From CAVDHB01 sp963608705 (lineage in GTDB: Bacteria > Bacteroidota > Bacteroidia > Bacteroidales > Bacteroidaceae): DNA of 29,120 nt. Below are positions 16,187-22,844 of the stretch, piece by piece (positions within the stretch are counted from its first letter, which is position 1; the number at the start of each line of letters is the position of its first letter). The notes beneath the pieces were generated by a model. That model worked only from the letters and a program-made list of their open reading frames with translations, was not told the origin of the DNA and searched no databases. Position numbers and translations under genes: made by a program. The stretch spans positions 1 through 29,120 of the forward strand of contig CAVDHB010000013.1 of NCBI GenBank assembly GCA_963608705.1. The letters are read 5' to 3'.

Positions 16187-17368
16187 TTATTTCACGGAGA
16201 TAATCACACGGCGGTTGTATTTGTAAGGAGATACGTCCTTCGCACCACCTAAGCCGTTGGTGGTAATCTGGCTGCTCGGCACACCTAACTCGATGAGCTT
16301 GTCGGCTACAGCTTTCGCACGACGCTCGCTCAGACGCTGGTTGTAGCTTGCGGAACCCGTCTCGCTGTCGGCGTAGCCATCGCATATAACCTTTGCATTG
16401 CTGTTGGCCTTTGCAAAGTCAGCGATAGATCGCAAGTTCAATACATCTTTGTGAGATACCAGTTTAGCGGAGTTGAGGTTGAAGAATACAGAGTATCCTG
16501 CGCCACTGTAAGAAGTAGTGCTTACGGCTGCAGTCTCTTTCGGAGCGTTAGCCAACTCATCCTTCAGCTTGTTGTTCTCATCCTCGGCGTTACGCAAGCG
16601 GGCGTTCATGTCGTCCATCTGTGCTTTGTGCTGTGCAAGAAGTGCGTCTACGTCCGGCACAGCCTTGAAGCGGTTCTTGCCAAGGTTGAAGCTCAAACCG
16701 AGTTCTGCGCTCACGATGTTGTCGTGGTTCTTCAAGAAAGAACCCTTGCCACTGTTGCGATACATACCGCTGAAATCGGCGATGTTGGCTTTTGCGCCAT
16801 GTGCCAGCTGTACATCTAAGAAGATGTTCATCACCTTGTTCAGTCTCCAGGTGTTCAACACACCGGCGGAGAACATCATGGAACTGGTGTTCATCGTCAT
16901 GTTACGGGCGATACCAGGGCCAGCGTAGAGGCTGAGGTTCCACACACGGCTTTCCTTGTAGCCACAGAACAAGTTGCTCATGTTGAACAATACCTGTTCG
17001 TTCAGCATCCAGTACTTGATATTCTTGTTTTTCTCTCCTGGAGCCGTAATGCTCTTTCCCCAGAACCCATCAAGCTTTGTACGAAGACCGATGCCTGGCG
17101 TGAACCATTTACCCAAGGAGATAGTCAGACCCGGTGTGCTGCGGAATCCCTTAAACGGATTCTCGGAGTTCATCCCCTGTTCTGCGTTGTCATAGAACAC
17201 GTTGTAGGTACCACCTACCTGCAAGAACCAGTTGCTCCAAAAAGAATTGGTAGCCACACTGTACTTTGAAGTAGGCACTGCTTCAAAATTAGTGCCATCG
17301 CTCTCTTGAGCCATCGCACCGCCGGCCATACCGGCCAGCATCATCGTAAAAAATAATCTTTTCATCAT
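16187..17368 (-). CDS. OmpA-family outer membrane protein
   Basis: 393 residues. A typical signal peptide (MMKRLFFTMMLAGMAGGAMA, cleavage before QES) is followed by an aromatic-rich region (about 30-235), probably a beta-barrel (NSFWSNWFLQVGGTYNVFYD). A short coiled coil (about 240-275, HKAQMDDMNARLRNAEDENNKL) follows. The C-terminal OmpA/MotB peptidoglycan-binding domain has the pattern SVFFNLNSAKLV, CDGYADSETGSASYNQRLSERRA and a final NRRVIISVK. It should link the outer membrane to the cell wall. It lies 20 bp after the BT0820-like gene and ends at a clear terminator. An abundant OmpA would be expected to have its own promoter inside the upstream gene, but none is evident. Confidence 0.93.
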   Translation of the reverse strand: MMKRLFFTMMLAGMAGGAMAQESDGTNFEAVPTSKYSVATNSFWSNWFLQVGGTYNVFYDNAEQGMNSENPFKGFRSTPGLTISLGKWFTPGIGLRTKLDGFWGKSITAPGEKNKNIKYWMLNEQVLFNMSNLFCGYKESRVWNLSLYAGPGIARNMTMNTSSMMFSAGVLNTWRLNKVMNIFLDVQLAHGAKANIADFSGMYRNSGKGSFLKNHDNIVSAELGLSFNLGKNRFKAVPDVDALLAQHKAQMDDMNARLRNAEDENNKLKDELANAPKETAAVSTTSYSGAGYSVFFNLNSAKLVSHKDVLNLRSIADFAKANSNAKVICDGYADSETGSASYNQRLSERRAKAVADKLIELGVPSSQITTNGLGGAKDVSPYKYNRRVIISVK

Positions 17369-17388
17369 CGTTGTATTGTGTGTTTAAA

Positions 17389-17811
17389 TCAAAAGTTCCA
17401 CCAGTGTTTCTTCTTCTTTTCCGGACGTTCAATCTCTTCCATGTCTTCCTCATAGAGTTGCTCCAAGGTTTTCTTCTCGGATATGAGTTTGTAGATGACA
17501 CCCCATTCCGGGAGTCCTCCTACATTGCGGTCGTCAATGAATATATCAGCGATGAGCTTGCGTGAGAATCCTTTGTGAGAGCCTTCTTCTTCGGAATAGT
17601 TCTTGTTCACGGCATAGAACTCTACGCCTCTTTCCTTACACCATTGCACAGCCTCGTCCAGCAGCTTCCCTTCTCTGACCGACCATAGAATCAGCTTGTG
17701 ATGGTCTTTGATAAGCTGCTTGAGGGTAGCGGTGGCAAAGGGTATCTCTTTTCCAATTTCGGGATAGCGATGTTCTACGATAGTCCCGTCGAAGTCTACT
17801 GCTATAATCAT
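17389..17811 (-). CDS. BT0820-like HAD-superfamily phosphatase
   Basis: 140 residues. The N-terminal motif MIIAVDFDGTIVEHRYPEIG supplies the HAD nucleophile and acid/base aspartates (D6, D8). KLILWSVREGKLLDEAVQWC and DIFIDDRNVGG give the later serine and acidic motifs. The length and motif spacing match the small BT0820-type hydrolases of Bacteroidetes, whose natural substrate is unknown. The tail is very charged and ends KKKKHWWNF. It has its own -7 box at 17851-17844 and may be read on into ompA. Confidence 0.88.
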   Translation of the reverse strand: MIIAVDFDGTIVEHRYPEIGKEIPFATATLKQLIKDHHKLILWSVREGKLLDEAVQWCKERGVEFYAVNKNYSEEEGSHKGFSRKLIADIFIDDRNVGGLPEWGVIYKLISEKKTLEQLYEEDMEEIERPEKKKKHWWNF

Positions 17812-17843
17812 ACTAATATGTGTGGCTAATTAGGTTATTACCG

Positions 17844-17851
17844 CAAAGGTA
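17844..17851 (-). promoter_or_regulatory. -7 box for the BT0820-like gene
   Basis: TACCTTTG on the minus strand (CAAAGGTA on plus), 33 bp before the ATG at 17811. It is part of a divergent promoter pair with 17884-17891. Confidence 0.75.
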
Positions 17852-17883
17852 CGAAGATATTTGGAAAATACCATAAAAAGAAG

Positions 17884-17891
17884 TACTTTTG
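17884..17891 (+). promoter_or_regulatory. -7 box for the 17925 gene
   Basis: TACTTTTG matches TAnnTTTG, 33 bp before the ATG at 17925. Only 32 bp separate it from the divergent minus-strand box, so the two RNA polymerase sites overlap and probably compete. Confidence 0.72.
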
Positions 17892-17924
17892 TCCCGTAAT
17901 AACACATAAAAACGATATAAGTCA

Positions 17925-18569
17925 ATGAGTATATTCTCTAACCTGTTCGGAAAAAGAACAGAAGAAGGACAAGATAAGGTAGGCGGTGTGCAAGACTTTA
18001 TGATGCTGGTGAGAGTGTATTACCAGTGTGTGTTCTCCGCCAACTTAGGCATCACGCAGATGAACCTGTTCCCGGATCTCATGATGTTCAAGCGCAGTCT
18101 GCACATTGCGACGGAAAACAACAAATTAGGTGTGGCGGAAAAGAAACGCTGCCGGAAAATGCTGCAAGAACTGTACGGGATGCAGGACATCTTCTTCAAG
18201 GAAATCGACAACAGCGTGCGCCACAAGTGTCGGAATGCGAACGACGTGAGAGGCTATCTGCTGCGGTTTCAGTCCATGACCGAGGAGCTGATGATGGTAG
18301 TGGGTAATTTGATGCAATGGAAGTTTCGCATTCCTTCTTTGTTCAAGAAGGTGCTTTACACCATGACGCAGAAGACCGTGAACGACATCATGACCCGCAA
18401 TGACTGGAAGGACAACGGTATCCGCAAGTCTTGTGTCAGTGTGCGGAAGACGGCGCAGCATCTTGGCTATAGTGCGGAATGGATGACGGAGTATGTCTTC
18501 CGTATCATCATGCTGGCCAAAAAGGAGCCTAAGAAGAACCTGGAGGAAGCAGACCAAAAGAGAAAATAA
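17925..18569 (+). CDS. Conserved-looking helical protein, function unknown
   Basis: 214 residues; I do not recognise a domain. It starts MSIFSNLFGKR, an amphipathic segment that could touch the membrane. The rest is helical, with many methionines and aromatic residues (FMMLVRVYYQC, LFPDLMMFKRS, YLLRFQSMTEELMMVVGNLMQW) and a basic end (KKEPKKNLEEADQKRK). No signal peptide or transmembrane span is evident. It has its own promoter and lies just upstream of the coiled-coil protein and zapA, so a role in the cell envelope or division is possible by location only. Confidence 0.75.
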   Translation: MSIFSNLFGKRTEEGQDKVGGVQDFMMLVRVYYQCVFSANLGITQMNLFPDLMMFKRSLHIATENNKLGVAEKKRCRKMLQELYGMQDIFFKEIDNSVRHKCRNANDVRGYLLRFQSMTEELMMVVGNLMQWKFRIPSLFKKVLYTMTQKTVNDIMTRNDWKDNGIRKSCVSVRKTAQHLGYSAEWMTEYVFRIIMLAKKEPKKNLEEADQKRK

Positions 18570-18625
18570 CAAGGTGTGACCCGCATTTTTCATCCCCAAC
18601 ACTTTCCCGAAAGAAAATTTATCTT

Positions 18626-18633
18626 TAATTTTG
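18626..18633 (+). promoter_or_regulatory. -7 box for the coiled-coil gene and zapA
   Basis: TAATTTTG (18626-18633), 21 bp before the ATG at 18655. No other -7 box was seen before zapA, so the two genes probably share it. Confidence 0.65.
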
Positions 18634-18654
18634 CATGGACTATCAGAGGGACTT

Positions 18655-18963
18655 ATGACAGAGGAAAACAATAAGATATTCACCGACTGTGAGTTTGAAG
18701 TCCGTCGTTTACTACTTTTCGCCCGACAGCAAAAAGAAGAAATCGAGGAATTGAAACGCACGGTGAAGAATCTGGAGGATTCTCTGGAGAAGGAACGGCA
18801 CACGCACGAAGCGTTGTCCGCATCCTATGCCAATCTGAAGACTGCGAGGATGCTGCAAGTCAGTGACGAGGACGTGCATAACGCCCAAGCGAGAATCGCA
18901 AGGTTAGTACGGGAGATTGACAAGTGCATCACTTTGCTCAACACTGAGACGCAGCATGAATAA
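18655..18963 (+). CDS. Small coiled-coil protein upstream of zapA
   Basis: 102 residues from the ATG at 18655, preceded by AGAGGG. A TTG at 18631 in frame is unlikely because it lies inside the -7 box. Almost the whole middle is a coiled coil (FARQQKEEIEELKRTVKNL, EDSLEKERHTHEALS), and the end is amphipathic helix (NAQARIARLVREIDKCITLL). It overlaps zapA by 8 bp, so it is translationally coupled to it. A ZapB-like partner role in Z-ring assembly is an attractive guess from size, coiled coil and location, but there is no direct proof. Confidence 0.8.
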   Translation: MTEENNKIFTDCEFEVRRLLLFARQQKEEIEELKRTVKNLEDSLEKERHTHEALSASYANLKTARMLQVSDEDVHNAQARIARLVREIDKCITLLNTETQHE

Positions 18964-19270
18964 AGAAGACGAGAAATTCACGATAAGACTCTCCATCGCC
19001 AATATGGAGTTTCCCGTGACCATCGCCCGCAAGGATGAGGAATTCTACCGCAGGGCGGCAGGGGAAATCAACCGAAGAGTAAACCAATACAAGGCACTTT
19101 ACGCCGGACTGGAATCAGAACGTTATCTGGCGATGGCCGCTTTCGACTGTGCGAAGCTGGCACTGGGAAAAAGTGCCGACTATGCGTTTGAGACGCATAA
19201 GGATGAATTACGGAAACTCACCAGTGATATCAAGGACTTCTTACCACACGATAATCAACAATTTGTCTAA
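18956..19270 (+). CDS. zapA: Cell division protein ZapA
   Basis: 104 residues from the ATG at 18956. The pattern FTIRLSIANMEFPVTIARKDEEFYRRAAGEINRRVNQYK is the ZapA N-terminal domain. SERYLAMAAFDCAKLAL leads into the C-terminal helix. ZapA crosslinks FtsZ filaments at midcell. The start was chosen at MNKEDEKF, since the residues before it fall inside the upstream gene. It is followed by a terminator-like hairpin 6 bp after the stop. Confidence 0.92.
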   Translation: MNKEDEKFTIRLSIANMEFPVTIARKDEEFYRRAAGEINRRVNQYKALYAGLESERYLAMAAFDCAKLALGKSADYAFETHKDELRKLTSDIKDFLPHDNQQFV

Positions 19271-19276
19271 CAATAT

Positions 19277-19319
19277 GCGCACAACGCCCTGGCGATGGCC
19301 ATGGGACTGTGTGCTTTTT
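19277..19319 (+). terminator. Terminator-like hairpin between zapA and rny
   Basis: Outer stem GCGCACA (19277-19283) pairs with TGTGTGC (19308-19314). The inner stem CCCTGGC/GCCA(T)GGG has a GATG loop, with a small internal loop between the stems. TTTTT (19315-19319) follows at once. It fits an intrinsic terminator or attenuator in the 60-bp gap between two same-strand genes. Confidence 0.65.
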
Positions 19320-19330
19320 ATAAACACGAA

Positions 19331-20863
19331 ATGGTAGAAACTATTATTGGAATCGTTTGTCTGTTGGCCGGTATCGGAGGAGGTTATGCCCTTTTCCGCT
19401 ATGTGGTCACGAACAAATACCGAAGCCTGATGCAACAGGCCAATGAAGAGGCGGAGGCCGTCAAGAAAAACAAACTTCTCGAAGTAAAGGAGAAGTTCCT
19501 TAACAAGAAGGCTGAGCTGGAAGCCGCCGTACAACAACGGAGTCAGAAGATACAGCTGGCTGAGAACAAACTGAAACAAAGAGAAATCGGACTGAACCAG
19601 CGTCAAGAGGAACTGACACGCAAACGGAACGAGGTGGAGTCCCTGCGCAACAATGTGAACAACCAGATGGCGTTGGTAAACAAGAAGCAGGAAGAACTCG
19701 ACAAGCTGCAAGCGCAGGAGAGGGAACGACTGGAGAATATCAGCGGACTTAGTGCGGATGAGGCCAAAGAGCATTTGATTGAATCCCTGAAAGACGAGGC
19801 GAAAACTCAGGCACAAAGCTATATCAACGACATCATGGATGATGCGAAAATCACCGCTAACAAGGAGGCGAAACGCATCGTAATCACCACTATCCAACGC
19901 ATTGCGACGGAAACAGCTATTGAGAATAGCGTCACAGTCTTCCATATAGATTCTGACGAGGTGAAGGGACGTATCATCGGACGTGAGGGACGCAACATCC
20001 GTGCCTTGGAGGCCGCTACGGGAGTGGAGATTATCGTGGACGATACCCCGGATGCCATTGTGCTTTCCGCCTTTGACCCGGTGCGTCGTGAGGTGGCTCG
20101 TCTGGCCTTGCACCAGTTAGTGACGGACGGACGTATCCATCCTGCCCGTATTGAGGAAGTGGTGGCCAAGGTGAAGAAACAACTTGAGGAGGAAATCATC
20201 GAGACAGGTAAACGTACCTGCATAGACCTCGGTATCCACGGACTGCATCCAGAGCTGATCCGTTTGGTAGGAAAGATGAAATACCGTTCTTCTTACGGAC
20301 AGAACCTCTTGCAGCACTCTCGTGAGACGGCAAATCTTTGTGCCGTGATGGCTTCCGAACTGGGACTGAACCCGAAGAAAGCGAAACGTGCCGGATTGCT
20401 GCATGATATAGGCAAGGTGCCTGACGAGGAGCCGGAATTGCCACACGCGCTTTATGGTGCCAAGTTGGCGGAGAAGTTCAAGGAGAAGCCTGAAATCGTC
20501 AACGCTATCGGCGCTCACCACGATGAAGTGGAGATGACCACATTGATTGCGCCTATCGTACAAGTCTGCGATGCCATCAGCGGTGCTCGTCCGGGTGCGC
20601 GTAGAGAGATTGTGGAAGCCTACATCAAGCGTCTGAATGACTTGGAGCAGTTGGCCATGAGTTATCCGGGTGTTATCAAGACTTATGCTATCCAGGCAGG
20701 CCGTGAGTTGCGTGTGATTGTCGGAGCGGACAAGATTGACGATGCCGAGACAGAAGCATTGAGCGGCGAGATTGCCAAGAAGATTCAAGATGAGATGACT
20801 TATCCAGGACAGGTGAAAATCACGGTCATCCGTGAGACCCGTTCCATCGCTTATGCAAAGTAA
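19331..20863 (+). CDS. rny: Ribonuclease Y
   Basis: 510 residues from ATG 19331 (MVETIIGIVCLLAGIGGGYALFRYV, an N-terminal membrane anchor); an in-frame ATG at 19295 is inside the hairpin and is not used as start. A long coiled coil (about 30-150) follows, then the KH domain (GRIIGREGRNIRALEAATG, about 213-231) and the HD domain (LLHDIGK with H358/D359, then IGAHHDE). This is the standard RNase Y layout: a membrane-bound endonuclease that starts mRNA turnover. It is followed by a strong terminator. Rny downstream of zapA is a common Bacteroidetes arrangement as I recall. Confidence 0.96.
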   Translation: MVETIIGIVCLLAGIGGGYALFRYVVTNKYRSLMQQANEEAEAVKKNKLLEVKEKFLNKKAELEAAVQQRSQKIQLAENKLKQREIGLNQRQEELTRKRNEVESLRNNVNNQMALVNKKQEELDKLQAQERERLENISGLSADEAKEHLIESLKDEAKTQAQSYINDIMDDAKITANKEAKRIVITTIQRIATETAIENSVTVFHIDSDEVKGRIIGREGRNIRALEAATGVEIIVDDTPDAIVLSAFDPVRREVARLALHQLVTDGRIHPARIEEVVAKVKKQLEEEIIETGKRTCIDLGIHGLHPELIRLVGKMKYRSSYGQNLLQHSRETANLCAVMASELGLNPKKAKRAGLLHDIGKVPDEEPELPHALYGAKLAEKFKEKPEIVNAIGAHHDEVEMTTLIAPIVQVCDAISGARPGARREIVEAYIKRLNDLEQLAMSYPGVIKTYAIQAGRELRVIVGADKIDDAETEALSGEIAKKIQDEMTYPGQVKITVIRETRSIAYAK

Positions 20864-20881
20864 TAATGATGCTTTATATAC

Positions 20882-20922
20882 AGACTCCCCCGCAGGTTTT
20901 TTGCCTGCGGGGGAGTCTCTTT
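20882..20922 (+). terminator. Strong intrinsic terminator after rny
   Basis: A 15-bp perfect GC-rich stem (20882-20896 with 20904-20918) has a 7-nt T-rich loop and is followed by cttttc. It lies 18 bp after the rny stop. Confidence 0.95.
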
Positions 20923-20991
20923 TCAGTCGTGTTGAATGATTTTCCCTCTATTTTGCACTATTTGTCTATCTCTTTTATAGGAGAGATGTAG

Positions 20992-20999
20992 TATCTTTG
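20992..20999 (+). promoter_or_regulatory. -7 box (TATCTTTG) of the carbohydrate operon
   Basis: Exact consensus match only 7 bp before the ATG at 21007. The transcript should begin at or very near the start codon, so the first gene may be nearly leaderless. TTTG at 20961-20964 is 27 bp upstream, too far for a standard -33 element. Confidence 0.7.
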
Positions 21000-21006
21000 C
21001 CTTGTC

Positions 21007-21972
21007 ATGAACATACAACTTATAAAACAATTTTTACCAGTGGCACTTTGTGCCTTTGTCTTGCACAGTACCGCACAGCCGATTCACATCGCCCCGTACA
21101 GAGGAGGCAAGGAGTGCGCCATCAGTTATACTTTTGACGACGGGCTGGAAGAGCATTACACGGTATTGTTCCCACGGTTGAAACAGTTAGGATTCAAGGC
21201 TACCTTCTGGATATGGGGAAAAGGCATCGAACATCCCGAATATCAGCAGGGGAAAAACCGCATGACCTGGCGGCAGATGAAAGAGATGGTGGCTGACGGA
21301 CAGGAAATCTCCAGCCATAGCTGGTCGCATCCCAACCGAATGCCCCAACTTTCCGATGCGGAGATAAGGGAAGAGCTTTACCGTAATGATACTTGTATCT
21401 ACCATCACTTAGGTGTAAAGCCGTTGTCGTTCGCTTATCCATCCAATACACGGGATGAGCGGGTGATACGTCTTGCCTCGGAGGGACGAGTGGGTACACG
21501 TACTTCGGAGTTCAGTGTGGGAGAAGACCACTCTCATATAACACCAGAGAAACTACATAACTGGGTGAAGCAACTGAAAGCCACCCACGGATGGGGAGTT
21601 ACCATGACTCATGGTATCACAAAGGGATGGGACTATTTCCATAATCCATCTGTTCTTTGGAATCATTTCAAAGAAGTGAAAGCACAGGAAGACTCCATCT
21701 GGGTGGCCACATTCAGTGAGGTGGCGGCTTATACCAAAGAGCAAAAGCGGACAAAACTATCCATTCAGCCGGTGAAAGGCGGATATGAGGTCACGCCTTC
21801 TCTCGACTTGGACAAGACTCTTTTTAAAGAATCGCTCACGTTAGTCCTCCTCACAGCGAGGAGACCCATAAGCGTCATACAAGACGGAAAGTCTCTCCCC
21901 TTGACCAATAAAAAGGGGAAAGTATTGGCTGAGTTTAATCCTTACGGAGGAAGTATCCATATCCGATATTGA
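21007..21972 (+). CDS. Secreted polysaccharide deacetylase (NodB/CE4-like)
   Basis: 321 residues with a signal peptide (hydrophobic core PVALCAFVLHSTA, cleavage near residue 23). NodB motifs are present: TFDDG (42-46, base D44/D45), SHSWSH with H104 and H108 for metal binding, FAYPSN (142-147), and TMTHG (199-203). Such enzymes remove acetyl groups from xylan, chitin-type or cell-wall sugars; the substrate is inferred from the operon. A short C-terminal beta domain (about 250-321, IQPVKGGYEVTPSL) may aid substrate binding. It is the first gene of a three-gene operon, 23 bp before the esterase gene. Confidence 0.9.
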   Translation: MNIQLIKQFLPVALCAFVLHSTAQPIHIAPYRGGKECAISYTFDDGLEEHYTVLFPRLKQLGFKATFWIWGKGIEHPEYQQGKNRMTWRQMKEMVADGQEISSHSWSHPNRMPQLSDAEIREELYRNDTCIYHHLGVKPLSFAYPSNTRDERVIRLASEGRVGTRTSEFSVGEDHSHITPEKLHNWVKQLKATHGWGVTMTHGITKGWDYFHNPSVLWNHFKEVKAQEDSIWVATFSEVAAYTKEQKRTKLSIQPVKGGYEVTPSLDLDKTLFKESLTLVLLTARRPISVIQDGKSLPLTNKKGKVLAEFNPYGGSIHIRY

Positions 21973-21995
21973 GAACTATTTAAAAGACACATACA

Positions 21996-22832
21996 ATGAG
22001 AGGAAAAACAATTCTTAGACGAATGTGGGTTTGGCTGGCAGCTTTTGTGCTGACCACAGCCTTTACGACAGACGCACCCCGAAACTACACTATCTTTCTT
22101 ATCGGAGACTCCACGATGGCTCCGAAGAACTTGAATGGAAACAATCCTGAAAGAGGATGGGGTATGCTGTTGCAATCCTACATGAAAGACAATGTGAAGG
22201 TGGACAACCATGCCGTGAACGGACGCTCCACCAAAAGCTTTATTGACGAGGGACGTTGGGAGAAAGTGTTGAGCCGGTTGAAGAAAGGCGATTACGTCTT
22301 CATCGAGTTCGGACACAATGATGAGAAGACAGCCCCCACGCTGTATACCCAACCGGGCAGTACCTTTGACGAGAATCTCCGACGTTTCGTGCGGGAGACA
22401 CGTGCCAAAGGTGGAATCCCTGTGTTGTTCAATTCCATACCTCGCCGCAACTTCCCGCCTAACGGAACGAAATTCAAAGACAGTGCAGAAGCTCGTGATT
22501 TCTTGATGAACAGCAAAGGGCATTATGCGAAGGAAGGAGATGTGTTGGTGGACACGCACGGAGACTATTTGGTGTCTCCCCGCAAGGTGGCCAGGGAAAT
22601 GCACGTACCCTTTGTGGATTTGAACCAGTTAGTGAAAGGGCTGATAGCGGAATACGGAAGGGAAGGCTCCAAGCAATTGTGGCAGTGGATTCCCAAAGGA
22701 AAATACGCAGCCTGCCCGAACGGACGGATTGATAACACGCACCTGTGTGAATTAGGCGCAAGTAAAGTGGCCGGATTGGCTATCAACGCCGTGGCAGACC
22801 AAATACCAGAAATCGCACAATCGTTGAAATAA
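21996..22832 (+). CDS. SGNH acetylesterase, rhamnogalacturonan/xylan-type (CE12-like)
   Basis: 278 residues with an N-terminal signal peptide (MRGKTILRRMWVWLAAFVLTTAFTT). SGNH blocks are visible: GDST (37-40, nucleophile S39), NHAVNGRST (G76), EFGHND (N108), and the C-terminal DNTHL with D246/H249. The block sequences GDSTMA and VNGRSTKSF are typical for rhamnogalacturonan acetylesterases, so pectin backbone or xylan acetyl groups are the expected substrate. It sits 23 bp after the deacetylase gene and 12 bp before GH115, so it is co-transcribed. Confidence 0.9.
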   Translation: MRGKTILRRMWVWLAAFVLTTAFTTDAPRNYTIFLIGDSTMAPKNLNGNNPERGWGMLLQSYMKDNVKVDNHAVNGRSTKSFIDEGRWEKVLSRLKKGDYVFIEFGHNDEKTAPTLYTQPGSTFDENLRRFVRETRAKGGIPVLFNSIPRRNFPPNGTKFKDSAEARDFLMNSKGHYAKEGDVLVDTHGDYLVSPRKVAREMHVPFVDLNQLVKGLIAEYGREGSKQLWQWIPKGKYAACPNGRIDNTHLCELGASKVAGLAINAVADQIPEIAQSLK

Positions 22833-22844
22833 CAACTATATACC

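Noticed and set aside
19271..19330. 6S RNA gene downstream of zapA, as in some other bacteria
   Set aside because: The gap is only 60 bp, far too short for a 6S RNA, and the single hairpin is better read as a terminator or attenuator.
22318..22506. Open frames on both strands inside the carbohydrate and gyrB genes
   Set aside because: They are shadows of high-confidence genes, with no promoter, family match or independent support.
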